DNA of 64,000 nucleotides from Palsa-601 sp052146895 (GTDB lineage Bacteria; Actinomycetota; Acidimicrobiia; Acidimicrobiales; Bog-793), in assembly GCA_052146895.1 (NCBI GenBank), contig JBKQLZ010000005.1, forward strand, positions 8,906 to 72,905, given 5' to 3'. The translations under genes were made by a program, and so were the position numbers. The notes beneath the pieces are model-generated. The model was not told where the DNA came from and ran no database searches. It saw nothing but the letters and a program-made list of their open reading frames with translations. Positions 17,904-26,838 of the stretch are shown one piece after another (position 1 is the first letter of the stretch; every line of letters begins with the position of its first letter).

Positions 17904-18086
17904 GGGCCCTCCTCGTTGTCGGGACGGCACCAGCCTTAATCGTCCCGAGCTGGGGGTCAAGGCCTCGCCCGTGGCTGGGCCGCGCGCGAAAAGATCTTGC
18001 GCGCTAACGGGACCGGACCCATAATCTCGGAACCAATCGAGAGCGACCGTGACGATGGACCGCCGTGCGATGGAAAGGCCCCCGCT

Positions 18087-18577
18087 ATGAGTTCGGCTGC
18101 CGCAGGTGACACATCCCCGAGCGAACCCCTGCAGCCGGGTACTCCAGCCCCCGACTTCTCGCTGCCGGCCACGCCGGACCAGTTCGTGACTCTGGCGGAG
18201 CTGCATGGCCCGGTGGTCCTCGTGTTCTATCCAGCCGACTGGAGCCAGTCTGCGGCGACGAGCTCTCGATGTTCGAGGCAGCGCGCAACCTCTTTTCGCG
18301 CCGCGGCGCTCAGCTGCTCGGCATTTCCGTCGACGGGCCTTGGTGCCACGTCGCATTCAAAGCCGACCGCAAGCTCGAGTTCCCTCTCCTGGCGGACTTC
18401 CATCCGAAGGGCGAGGTCGCTCGCGCCTACGGTGTCTACCGACCACATGACGGCACCACCGAGCGGGCTCTCTTCGTGCTCGACGGCCAACACGACGTCG
18501 CCTGGAGCTACGTCTCTCCGATCGGCGTCAGCCCGGGGGTGGACGGCGCGCTCGCGGCGGTCGAGGCACTCCCATGA
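18087..18577 (+). pseudogene. Peroxiredoxin (AhpC/TSA family) interrupted by a one-base frameshift
   Basis: The N-terminal part (LQPGTPAPDFSLPATPDQF, VVLVFYPADWS) reads in one frame and the rest (FEAARNLFSRRGAQLLGISVDG, FPLLADFHPKGEVARAYGVYR) in another. Adding one C near 18243-18246 restores SPVCGDELSMFE with the peroxidatic cysteine, giving a complete protein of about 163 aa. The break is therefore a single-base loss in a CCC run: a true mutation, or an assembly error. The stop overlaps the next gene by ATGA. If intact, it would reduce peroxides together with the DsbA-like neighbour. Confidence 0.8.
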
Positions 18578-19113
18578 CCACCTCCGCACCCCGCCTCGCG
18601 GTGCCCGTCGGTCCGAAGGACCATGTGTCCGGGCCCGAAGACGCCACCATCACCCTCGTCGAGTACGGCGACTACGAGTGCCCGTACTGCGGGCAGGCGT
18701 TCCCTATAGTGAAAGAGCTCCAGCGGCTGTTTTCGGAGAGGTTGCGCTTCGTCTTTCGCAACATGCCGCTCGCCAACGTCCATCCGCATGCTGAACTCGC
18801 CGCGGAGGCGGCGGAGGCTGTTGGGCTGCAGGGGAAGTTCTGGATGATGCACGACCTGCTCTACGAGAACCAGGGCGATCTCGAGGAGCGGTCGCTGCTT
18901 CGCTACGCCGAGCTGACTGGTGCAGACGCAGGCGAGGTGGCGGACGCTCTTGGTCGCCGCGTGACGCTCCCACGGGTGGAAGAAGACCTCGAGGGTGGCA
19001 TCCGAAGCGGAGTGAACGGCACGCCAACGTTCTTCGTCAACGGAGCGCGCTACGACGCCTCATGGGCATTCGAGCCGTTCCGTGACCACCTTCAACGGCT
19101 GCCCGAGAAGTAG
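18574..19113 (+). CDS. DsbA-family thiol oxidoreductase
   Basis: This 179-aa thioredoxin-fold protein carries the active-site CPYC (Cys36 and Cys39) and the cis-proline loop NGTPTFFVNG near residues 150-159. It has a short N-terminus and no signal peptide, so it is probably cytosolic rather than a periplasmic disulfide former. It lies between peroxiredoxin (four-base overlap) and DyP peroxidase (six bases). This suggests a redox partner, perhaps reducing the peroxiredoxin. The physiological donor is not visible. Confidence 0.9.
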   Translation: MTTSAPRLAVPVGPKDHVSGPEDATITLVEYGDYECPYCGQAFPIVKELQRLFSERLRFVFRNMPLANVHPHAELAAEAAEAVGLQGKFWMMHDLLYENQGDLEERSLLRYAELTGADAGEVADALGRRVTLPRVEEDLEGGIRSGVNGTPTFFVNGARYDASWAFEPFRDHLQRLPEK

Positions 19114-19119
19114 CCGGCT

Positions 19120-20145
19120 GTGCAACTGCCAGAACGACAAGCGGTCCTTGCGCCGCTAACGGAGGCGGCGATCTTCCTTGTGCTGACAGTGCAAGCCGGT
19201 TCTGAGGAACCAGTTCGGGAGCTCCTGACAGATGTCTCCGGGCTGACGCGATCGGTCGGCTTTCGTATCCCCGATGGCGAGCTCACCTGTGTCGTCGGGC
19301 TCGGCTCCCTCCTCTGGGATCGCGTCTTCGGCGAGCCTCGACCCGCTTCCTTGCACGAGTTCAGAGAGCTGACCGGTCCGAGGCACACCGCGGTCGCCAC
19401 ACCTGGGGACTTGCTGTTCCACATCCGCGCTCATCGCTTCGACCTGTGTTTCGAGCTCGCCGAGCAACTGCTGCATCGGCTTGAAGGACACGTGCGAGTA
19501 GTCGACGAGGTGCATGGATTCAAGTACTTCGAGGAGCGCGACCTTCTCGGGTTCGTGGACGGCACAGAGAACCCGAGAGCCGGGGCCGCCCTCGCCGCTG
19601 TTGCAATACAGGACGAAGATCCCTGGTTCGAAGGCGGCAGCTACGTCATAGTCCAGAAGTACCTCCACGACCTTGCCGCTTGGGACGCCCTGCCGGTGGA
19701 GCAGCAGGAGCTCGCCGTCGGCCGGTCGAAGCTGTCCGACATCGAGATGCCAGACGACCTCAAACCGACCAACTCTCACGTGGCACTCAACACCATCGTC
19801 GACGAGAACGGTGAGCAGCGTCAGATCGTGCGCGCAAACATGCCGTTCGGTCGGATCGGCGCACGCGAGTTCGGGACCTACTTCATCGGGTATGCCCGCA
19901 GTCCGGACGTTATCGAGGAGATGTTGACGAACATGTTTCTCGGCAAGCCACCTGGCAACTACGACCGGATATTGGACTTCTCGACGGCGGTAACGGGCAG
20001 CCTGTTCTTCGTGCCGACCGTCGACTTTCTTGACGATCCACCACCGCCGTCTACTGAGCCGGCAGACGCCACGGCACCGAGAGTCGAGGTCGCAAGCGAG
20101 GACGGATCGCTTGGGATCGGCAGCTTGAAGGAGCCCCTGACATGA
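19120..20145 (+). CDS. DyP-type heme peroxidase with C-terminal encapsulin cargo peptide
   Basis: The 341-aa protein is a dye-decolorizing peroxidase: GFVDGTENP (residues 144-152, catalytic Asp147), likely proximal heme ligand His220 in TNSHVALN and distal Arg238 in IVRANMPFG. The last 14 residues read DGSLGIGSLKEPLT, set off by a Pro/Asp-rich linker. That matches the GSL-x-IGSLK targeting peptide that directs DyP into encapsulin shells. The start is GTG, and the stop overlaps by ATGA with an encapsulin start that is now ruined. It oxidises broad substrates with peroxide in the cytoplasm. Confidence 0.93.
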   Translation: MQLPERQAVLAPLTEAAIFLVLTVQAGSEEPVRELLTDVSGLTRSVGFRIPDGELTCVVGLGSLLWDRVFGEPRPASLHEFRELTGPRHTAVATPGDLLFHIRAHRFDLCFELAEQLLHRLEGHVRVVDEVHGFKYFEERDLLGFVDGTENPRAGAALAAVAIQDEDPWFEGGSYVIVQKYLHDLAAWDALPVEQQELAVGRSKLSDIEMPDDLKPTNSHVALNTIVDENGEQRQIVRANMPFGRIGAREFGTYFIGYARSPDVIEEMLTNMFLGKPPGNYDRILDFSTAVTGSLFFVPTVDFLDDPPPPSTEPADATAPRVEVASEDGSLGIGSLKEPLT

Positions 20146-20420
20146 ACCACCTGCTCCGCCGGAACGCTCCTCTCAGCGACACGGTCTGGAAGATTCTCGA
20201 TGACGAGGCCAGTGAACGCGCGACTCCCGCCCTCGCAGCGCGCAAGGTCGTCGACTTCTCCGGCCCACTTGGCTGGGAGCACTCTGGCGCACGACCCCGC
20301 TCGCGTCGCAGCTGATCGAGGGAGTGACAGGGCTTCAGCGACGCCTTCCCGCTCGTGGAGGTGCGTGCGGACTTCGCCCGCCAAATCGCGGTTGCAGAGA
20401 AGGTCGCCGTCTTTCACATC
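20142..20420 (+). pseudogene. Decayed encapsulin shell gene
   Basis: The ATG overlapping the DyP stop opens an encapsulin N-terminus: MNHLLRRNAPLSDTVWKILD and then LAARKVVDFSGPLGWEHS. The frame ends at TGA 20313-20315. Family-like sequence resumes in a second frame (QLIEGVTGLQRR) and returns to the first (FPLVEVRADF, then ARQIAVAEKVAVFH to 20417). The roughly 30 residues normally between ADF and ARQIA are gone, and so is the C-terminal two thirds of the usual 265-aa shell protein. Two compensating indels plus large deletions point to real decay. From here to 20630 I see no gene. Confidence 0.82.
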
Positions 20421-20630
20421 TCGGCGAGCGACGCGGCTGGTACCGCTTCAGCCACTGCTACGGGAGGGACGAAAGGGACCTTTGCCTCTGGTCAACCATC
20501 GACCGATAGGCCCAAGCTCGGTCGCAAGGCGAAGTGGACTAGAGGAGAACGCGATGGTTGAGGTTCGACTCGCGCGGGGCGGGCAGGTCACACAAGCGGG
20601 CACGGACGGAGTGAGGCCGGGGCGCCAGCC

Positions 20631-22643
20631 ATGAGCGGGACGAGGCGCGGCCGTCGCTGGATGGGCGTCGCAGTGGCCTGCTTGATCGCCGGTCCTGTCT
20701 GCCTCGGGGGGATCCCGGTGGGGGCCCAGAAGGACCAGTCCCATTCGACAATTGCCCAGACATGGAGCATCCAGAAGCAATACCCCGCTTATCCTCTGCG
20801 GCTCGAGAACGCGACTGGCGTGTCATGCCCGACCGCCACCGAGTGCTGGGCCGTCGGACAGTCCGCATCCGGCGCCGGCGCCATTGCAGCTACTTCGAAC
20901 GGCGGTGGGTTCTGGGCGCGCGAGTCCGTTACTAGCAGGGCCACCACCTTTAGCGCAGTGTCGTGTCCGACCACCAGCGACTGCTGGGCCGTGGGACAGA
21001 CCACGTCTGGCCAGGGCGTCGTCGTGGCGACGACGGATGGCGGCGGGCTCTGGAAGACCCAGCGACTCCAGAGCGGGGTCGGCGACCTGAGCGGCGTGTC
21101 GTGTCCGACGAGCAAGGACTGCTGGGGCGTGGGGCAGTCGCCCTCGGACGAGGGCGTCGTCGTGGCGACGACGGATGGCGGCCGGCTTTGGAAGACCCAG
21201 CCACTCCCGAGCGGGATCGGCGACCTGAGCGGCGTGTCGTGTCCGACGAGCAAGGACTGCTGGGGCGTGGGACAGTCGTCCTCGGGCGCCACAATCGTTG
21301 TAGCCATGACGACTGGTGGCACTTGGACCTACCAGTCCCTCCCGAGCGGGCTCGACTACCTCGGCGGCTTGTCCTGCCCGAGCAGCACCTACTGCTGGGC
21401 GGCGGGGAACGTGATCGGGGGCCCTGGAGCCATTGTCGTCACCAAGAACGGCGGCCGCACCTGGAGGACCCAGGCGCTGATGGCCGGAGTCGGCTACCTC
21501 GGCAGCGTCTCGTGCCCGACCAGATCCAACTGCTTCGCGGTCGGATACATGGCTTCCGGCCCTGGAGCCGTCGTGGCCACCACCGACGGAGGTCAAGTCT
21601 GGGGCTCCCCCCTCTTGAGCCCTATCAGGGTGCTTAATGCCGTGTCCTGTCCGACCACTACGCGATGCCTCGCGGTGGGACAGTCACCTGCGGGCGCCGG
21701 AGTGATCGTGGCAACTGTCAACGGCGGGCGCACGTGGAGGTTCCAGACCCTGCCGAGGACGGTCAGTAGCCTCAACGCCGTCTCTTGCCCGACCAGCACG
21801 CACTGCTGGGCGGTGGGCCAACTTTCCTCGGGCGCCGGAGTCATCCTGGCCACCGTCAACGGCGGCCACACGTGGAACCCGCAGACCCTTCCGAGGGGTG
21901 ACCGTCACCGAGTGATCTTGGGCGTGTCCTGCGCGACAGGCACCGACTGCTGGGCGGTGGGCGTGTTGTGCACGACTGGAAGCGGGTGCTTCACGCCTGG
22001 GGCGACCCTGGGCATCGCAGACGTCCTGGCCACTACCGACGGAGGCAGCACGTGGAGATCCCAGACGCTCCCGAGCGGAGTCGGTTACCTCAACGGAGTG
22101 TCGTGCCCGAACTCCATCGACTGCTTCGCGGGAGGACAGACCCTGACGGGCCAAGGAGCGATCGTGGACACCACCAATGGTGGCCACACGTGGAGGTCCC
22201 GCTCCTTCGCCCTCCCGATCGGCCTCAACTTCCTCCTCGGCATGTCGTGCCCGAGCGCCAACAACTGCTGGGCGGCGGGGACTTACGCTGCGGGGGCTTA
22301 CGATCTGCCGGTCGCAGCTGTCGTCGCCACCGCCAACGGTGGCCGCACCTGGAGGTCCCAACCACTCCCCCGCTCACTGGACGTTTACAGCGAGCTCTTC
22401 GGACTGTCGTGCCCGACCACCAACGACTGCTGGACTGTGGGCTACCAGTTGGACCTCAAGTCACACGCGATGCTCGCGAGCGTCGTCGCGACCGACAACG
22501 GCGGCCACACCTGGAGATCGCAGGCTCTGCCGATTCAGGTCGGCTGGATCGGCGGAGTGTCGTGCCTGAACCGCACCGAGTGCTGGGGAGTTGGCCTGAC
22601 GACCGGCGATGTTCCATTGATCATGTCGACCGCGGGCAAGTGA
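20631..22643 (+). CDS. Large secreted Cys-repeat beta-propeller protein
   Basis: This 670-aa protein has a signal peptide (WMGVAVACLIAGPVCLGG) and about thirteen repeats of roughly 42-48 aa. Each contains S-C-P-T-x3-C-W-A-V-G, then TTDGG-x-TW-R and a QxLPSG segment. The two cysteines of each repeat probably pair. BNR/Ycf48-like blades normally number six to eight, so this may be a double propeller or an open solenoid. Several repeats are almost identical at DNA level, a sign of recent internal duplication. It belongs with the 10727-11836 protein. Its ligand is unknown. Confidence 0.78.
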   Translation: MSGTRRGRRWMGVAVACLIAGPVCLGGIPVGAQKDQSHSTIAQTWSIQKQYPAYPLRLENATGVSCPTATECWAVGQSASGAGAIAATSNGGGFWARESVTSRATTFSAVSCPTTSDCWAVGQTTSGQGVVVATTDGGGLWKTQRLQSGVGDLSGVSCPTSKDCWGVGQSPSDEGVVVATTDGGRLWKTQPLPSGIGDLSGVSCPTSKDCWGVGQSSSGATIVVAMTTGGTWTYQSLPSGLDYLGGLSCPSSTYCWAAGNVIGGPGAIVVTKNGGRTWRTQALMAGVGYLGSVSCPTRSNCFAVGYMASGPGAVVATTDGGQVWGSPLLSPIRVLNAVSCPTTTRCLAVGQSPAGAGVIVATVNGGRTWRFQTLPRTVSSLNAVSCPTSTHCWAVGQLSSGAGVILATVNGGHTWNPQTLPRGDRHRVILGVSCATGTDCWAVGVLCTTGSGCFTPGATLGIADVLATTDGGSTWRSQTLPSGVGYLNGVSCPNSIDCFAGGQTLTGQGAIVDTTNGGHTWRSRSFALPIGLNFLLGMSCPSANNCWAAGTYAAGAYDLPVAAVVATANGGRTWRSQPLPRSLDVYSELFGLSCPTTNDCWTVGYQLDLKSHAMLASVVATDNGGHTWRSQALPIQVGWIGGVSCLNRTECWGVGLTTGDVPLIMSTAGK

Positions 22644-22648
22644 TGACT

Positions 22649-22673
22649 TTCGCCTCTGTTGGCAGAGGACGAA
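22649..22673 (+). terminator. Hairpin just after the large propeller gene
   Basis: CCTCTG and CAGAGG pair around TTGG, and TTCG/CGAA extends the stem with one bulged A. It begins six bases after the stop and precedes the next secreted-protein gene. No U-run follows, so it could be a weak terminator or an mRNA-processing stem. Confidence 0.4.
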
Positions 22674-22705
22674 GTGCGGACAATGGCTGAGAAAGGGAGC
22701 GAGCG

Positions 22706-23980
22706 ATGAGTCGATTGAGCGTTCAAGTCACCCGGAGTGGAGCGATCGCAGCGCTCCTCGGTGCGCTCGCCCTCGCAGGGGCGGCTCCGACGGCCGCAGC
22801 TGGCGCCAGGCCAGGGAGCCGGACGGACAGCAGCGCCGCGACGCGGCCGCGGGTGAGCGCCGCGCCGGCTACGGCGGTCCCAAAGGGCTTCAGGGCCAAC
22901 TCCATCACATGGATGTCGCCAGAACAGGGCTGGGTGCTCGGCAGCGCTCCCTGCAGCAAGGCAAAGTCACCCGACTCGGGTCCGCCGCCGGTGAAGTCAT
23001 GTGCGTACGTCATCGGGACCACCAACGGAGCGAAGTCTTGGAGCCTGCTCAGCTCGATCAACGCGCCGATCGTCACGATCGGCCAATCCGGCGAAAAGGG
23101 TGTCACCGAGATCCGCTTTGCCACCACCAAGATCGGCTGGGTCTTCGGACCCGAGCTGTTCCGCACCACCAACGGAGGGAAGTCCTGGACCTCGCTGAAA
23201 ATCCCGGGAGGTGACAAGCAGGTGACGAGCCTGGCAGCCAACTCCAAGACTGCCTACGCCGTGGTCTCTCCCTGCCAGTGGGCGACGTCCGGCCCGTGCG
23301 GGCAACAGGCGTACAGCTTGTGGCGAACCGCCACGCTGACTGGCAGCGCGTGGAAGCAGATCTCTGTGAACTTGGCTCCCGCGGCAGGGATGTACAACTC
23401 GGGTGCCGACGTCGCCGTCTACGACAAGACCGTCTACGTCCTCAGCTCGACCACAAACAACTTCGGCACAGTAGTTCAAAGCAAGTTCTACGCCAGCACC
23501 GACGGCGTTCACTTCTCCGTCCCGCACGACCCGTGCGATGCCTCGAAGCTACTCTCCCTGTCCCAGGCGGTCCCGACGTCGGCGACCGACGTCGCCCTCC
23601 TCTGTGAGGGCGAGTCCTCGATGGGAGAGACCTCCAGGTCCGTCTACCGGTCGACGAACGCGGGCAAGACCGATATCTCCGCCGGCACGCCGTCCCCGTC
23701 GGGCGACTACGCCGAGCTGGCGGCGTCACCGTCGGGCAACCTGGCTGTGTCGTCGTCGTTCGGAGCCTCGTGGATTTTCATCAACGACACCCACAAGACG
23801 AAATGGACCACGGCGGTAGACGAGGGCGACGGTGGCCTCGGATGGAACGACATCGTGTACGTCACCAGCAAAGAGGCCTGGATCGTTCGCGCGCCAGCCG
23901 AGGACATATACGGGCTCGCCCCCGGTCAGGTCTTTGTCACCCACGACGCTGGAGGGCATTGGACGGTCGCCACGTTGTAA
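22706..23980 (+). CDS. Secreted BNR/sialidase-fold-like propeller protein
   Basis: The 424-aa protein has a signal peptide (SGAIAALLGALALAGAAPTAAAGA). Propeller-like blades follow, with TWMSPEQGWVLG, GTTNGAKSW, RTTNGGKSWTSL, YASTDGVHF and VTHDAGGHWTV. It lacks the regular CPTxxxCW repeats of its upstream neighbour, though a few cysteines remain. No sialidase Asp-box catalytic set can be assigned, so I call the fold, not the activity. It lies between the large propeller and the S53 peptidase, on the same strand, in an apparent secreted-protein cluster. Confidence 0.7.
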   Translation: MSRLSVQVTRSGAIAALLGALALAGAAPTAAAGARPGSRTDSSAATRPRVSAAPATAVPKGFRANSITWMSPEQGWVLGSAPCSKAKSPDSGPPPVKSCAYVIGTTNGAKSWSLLSSINAPIVTIGQSGEKGVTEIRFATTKIGWVFGPELFRTTNGGKSWTSLKIPGGDKQVTSLAANSKTAYAVVSPCQWATSGPCGQQAYSLWRTATLTGSAWKQISVNLAPAAGMYNSGADVAVYDKTVYVLSSTTNNFGTVVQSKFYASTDGVHFSVPHDPCDASKLLSLSQAVPTSATDVALLCEGESSMGETSRSVYRSTNAGKTDISAGTPSPSGDYAELAASPSGNLAVSSSFGASWIFINDTHKTKWTTAVDEGDGGLGWNDIVYVTSKEAWIVRAPAEDIYGLAPGQVFVTHDAGGHWTVATL

Positions 23981-24017
23981 CCGTTCGTCTCTCAGTGGAC
24001 CGAGAAGGAGGAAGATC

Positions 24018-25844
24018 ATGGCGACAGTCGCAAAGCAAGTGGACCTAGCGCACTTCGGCAACTCGAGGCGGACCCGGATGCGCTCCGACGGCAGTGCCAC
24101 GGCGCCGCGGCAGTTCCGCCTGTTCGCGCTCGCGGTGGCGGTGCCCTTGCTGACGCTGCTTGCCGTTCCCGTCACCTCTGTCGGCGCGACACGCCCAGCT
24201 GCGGCCGGCAGCACCTACTACGCGATCGGTAAGCCGCTGTGCAAGCCGCCAAAGCCGGGATACTTCTCGTGTTACGCAATACGCCGGGTTGAAGTGAAGA
24301 AGGGTACGCCTGGTGCGAAGCCGTTCAAGCTCGCGGCGGGCGCTACCGCGAGCATCGCCACGAGCGGCCGAACGGCAACGATCGGGCCGGCCGGCGGGCT
24401 CACGCCGTACGACCTCGCAAACGCCTACGACTACGACTCGGCTGCGCCGGTGACTGGCCAGACTGTCGCGATCATCGACGCCTACAACGACCCGAAGATC
24501 AACAGCAATCTCCAGACATTCGACACCCACTACGGCCTTATTCCTTGCAGCATCTCGAACGGATGCCTGAAGGTCGTGAACCAGAGCGGCGGCTCGACTC
24601 TGCCCCCGAACGACACGAGCGGGTGGTCCGGCGAGGAGACCCTCGATGTCGAGACCGTCCACTCGGTCTGCGAGAACTGCAAGATCATCCTGCTCGAGGT
24701 GACCACTCCTTCAATCAGCAACTTCGACGTCGCAGTGAACGAGGCGGCCAAGCTGAAGGCGACGGAGATCAGCAACTCCTACGGCGGTGCCGAGAGCTCT
24801 TCGACCCCGACCGGAGAGGCGGCTTACAACCATCCCGGCATAGTCATCACCGCCTCCGCCGGGGACGACGGGTACTACAGCTTCGACACCGGAGGCGCGA
24901 ACCAGCCGAACGCACCCGCTTCATTTGCCACTGTGGTAGCGGTCGGAGGCACGTCGCTATACCTCGGCCAAACCGCTACGCGCCAGTCTGAGTCGGTGTG
25001 GAACGACAACGGGCCGCGGGACTTCTGGGGGAAGATCCTGGGTCCGTTGGGCGCGACCGGAGGCGGCTGCAGCACACTGATTCCAGCCCCAGGTTGGCAG
25101 AGCGGCATGAGTGTCTGGCCGAGTACAGGCTGCGCCACACATCGCCTCGTGGCGGACATCGCAGTCGATGCTGATTACCTGACCGGATTCGACATCTATG
25201 ACACTTACGTCTGCGGCTCCGCCTGCGGCACGCCTGGCTGGTCCACTGTCGGCGGCACCTCGCTCTCCTCGCCGATCATCGCCTCCATGTTCGGTCTGGC
25301 GGGCGGGGCAGAGGGCGTCGCCTATCCGGCGCTCACGCTCTACGGCCATCTCGGGAGCTCCTCGCTCTACGACGTCACGTCCGGCGGGAACGGCTATTGC
25401 GACGGCGAGGGCGCGGCTGCATGCGGCGACCCGAACACGGGCGGGGAGATCCTTGACTGCGACTACCCGGCGACCGGGAGCACGCCGAGCCCTAGCGATC
25501 GTGCCTGCGACGCTCTTGCCGGCTACGACGGCCCCACCGGTGTCGGTACGCCGAACGGGCTCGGTGCGTTCGCTAAGACCGGCCCTACCGCCGCGGTCGG
25601 CGGGCCGGCGTCGGTCACAAGCGGAACGACCAACTTCTGGACGGCGACGACGGCCGATCCCTTCCCGGGAGGCACGGTCACGAGCTACACGTGGAACTGG
25701 GGTGACGGCAGCACCCCCACCGTCACGACGACCGACTCGGCCTCACATGACTACCTGACCGGCGGGAGCGACACCATCACGCTGACCGTGACGGACAACT
25801 ACGGCCAGACGGGCGCGGCGACGTACCCCGTGGAGGTGAGCTGA
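24018..25844 (+). CDS. Secreted S53 (sedolisin/kumamolisin-type) serine-carboxyl peptidase with PKD domain
   Basis: The 608-aa precursor has a strong ribosome site (gaaggagg) and a signal sequence at about residues 34-60 after a long basic N-region. The catalytic core begins near LTPYDLANAYDYD (residue 128). It shows the ExxxD pair Glu206/Asp210 in GEETLDVE, the oxyanion Asp in SAGDDG (about 282-284) and the nucleophile Ser415 in GGTSLSSP. A PKD domain (about 525-608, TWNWGDGS) ends it. S53 enzymes work at acid pH. The usual long activation prodomain is hardly present, with only about 65 residues between signal and core. Confidence 0.88.
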   Translation: MATVAKQVDLAHFGNSRRTRMRSDGSATAPRQFRLFALAVAVPLLTLLAVPVTSVGATRPAAAGSTYYAIGKPLCKPPKPGYFSCYAIRRVEVKKGTPGAKPFKLAAGATASIATSGRTATIGPAGGLTPYDLANAYDYDSAAPVTGQTVAIIDAYNDPKINSNLQTFDTHYGLIPCSISNGCLKVVNQSGGSTLPPNDTSGWSGEETLDVETVHSVCENCKIILLEVTTPSISNFDVAVNEAAKLKATEISNSYGGAESSSTPTGEAAYNHPGIVITASAGDDGYYSFDTGGANQPNAPASFATVVAVGGTSLYLGQTATRQSESVWNDNGPRDFWGKILGPLGATGGGCSTLIPAPGWQSGMSVWPSTGCATHRLVADIAVDADYLTGFDIYDTYVCGSACGTPGWSTVGGTSLSSPIIASMFGLAGGAEGVAYPALTLYGHLGSSSLYDVTSGGNGYCDGEGAAACGDPNTGGEILDCDYPATGSTPSPSDRACDALAGYDGPTGVGTPNGLGAFAKTGPTAAVGGPASVTSGTTNFWTATTADPFPGGTVTSYTWNWGDGSTPTVTTTDSASHDYLTGGSDTITLTVTDNYGQTGAATYPVEVS

Positions 25845-25902
25845 CAAAGCGCGCGGCCTGCTTCTTGCCTGACGGCGACACCGCCGCTGCTAGAACTTCT
25901 CG

Positions 25903-26739
25903 ATGCTGCATGCCGTGTTCCCGGGCCTCACGCTCGCGCGCGCGGCGTACGGCTTCGACGTCGGAGGAGCGCCTCCTGACCACTGCGGTCCCGGCGGCAT
26001 GGTCTTCGGGCCCGGTGACGACTGGCTCGTCGCTAATAGCGGGACTGGCAGCCTCTTCCGGTTACACGGCAACGATGCCCCCGCAACGGAGGTTCTCAAC
26101 GCGGATAGCGGCGTGTCCGATCTAGCCGTCAGCCCAGACGGCGCCCTCTTTGGCTCTCGGAGGACCGAGATAGTCGAGCTCGATCCGGCGAACGGTGCCG
26201 TCTTGCGGACCGTGGCCAACGGCTTCAGAGAGCTCGTCGGGCTCGTGTTCGACGCGCGGTCAGGCAGGCTCCTCGTTGCCGACTTCGAAGCATCGGCGAT
26301 CTACGCGGTCGATCACGTGACCGGTGCCTGCTCTGTGCGTGCCGCGGGAGACTCGCTCGGCAACCCGAACGGGATCGTGGTCGACGACGACGGGCGCTTG
26401 CTCGTCGCCGGGTATGGCAGCAGGCGCGTTCTTGCCGTCGAGGGCGACGGTGGCGTGGTGGATCTCGGGCGATTGCCTGGCGGTCCGGACGGGGTCGCGC
26501 TCGGTGGCGCAGATGGCCCGTTCTCGGGTTCCGCGATCGTCAACCAGCGGGACGGACAGGTCGTCCAGCTTGCACCAAACGGGCAGCTCACGACGCTCGC
26601 GACGGGCGGCACGCCCGGCGATCTGGTCGCCGTGGACACCGAAGGTTACTTGCTAGTAACTCAGCTGAGCGAGATTTTCCGAATCGGACCACCGTGGTTC
26701 GCTCCACAGCCCTGGCGAGTCCTTCCGCCTCCGCCCTAA
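25903..26739 (+). CDS. NHL/SMP-30-like beta-propeller protein
   Basis: This 278-aa protein is built of repeated blades such as GLVFDARSGRLLVADFEASAIYAVD, NGIVVDDDGRLLVAGYGSRRVL and LVAVDTEGYLLVTQ, typical of NHL or SMP-30/gluconolactonase-like propellers. There is no signal peptide, unlike the upstream propellers, so it is probably cytosolic or exported by another route. The usual metal ligands of SMP-30 lactonases cannot be assigned confidently. It follows the S53 peptidase by 58 bases. Confidence 0.7.
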   Translation: MLHAVFPGLTLARAAYGFDVGGAPPDHCGPGGMVFGPGDDWLVANSGTGSLFRLHGNDAPATEVLNADSGVSDLAVSPDGALFGSRRTEIVELDPANGAVLRTVANGFRELVGLVFDARSGRLLVADFEASAIYAVDHVTGACSVRAAGDSLGNPNGIVVDDDGRLLVAGYGSRRVLAVEGDGGVVDLGRLPGGPDGVALGGADGPFSGSAIVNQRDGQVVQLAPNGQLTTLATGGTPGDLVAVDTEGYLLVTQLSEIFRIGPPWFAPQPWRVLPPPP

Positions 26740-26772
26740 AGAATCCGTACAAATTTGCCGATGAACTGCGGG

Positions 26773-26807
26773 CGAGGGAATTCCTCCCTCGATCGCGCTT
26801 CGGCGCG
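26773..26807 (+). promoter_or_regulatory. Two tandem stem-loops in the leader of the GGDEF/EAL operon
   Basis: CGAGGGA and TCCCTCG pair around ATTCC (26773-26791). Three bases later CGCGC and GCGCG close a TTCG tetraloop (26794-26807). They lie between the propeller stop and the GTG start at 26839. They could terminate the upstream unit or form a structured leader. I did not recognise a c-di-GMP riboswitch consensus. Confidence 0.45.
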
Positions 26808-26838
26808 GGGTAGGTCATAAGACGAGGGGAGGTTCGCT

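Noticed and set aside
20950..22500. CRISPR-like regular repetition in the propeller gene
   Set aside because: The repeats are in frame, protein-coding, of about 130 bases, and without spacers. No cas genes are near.
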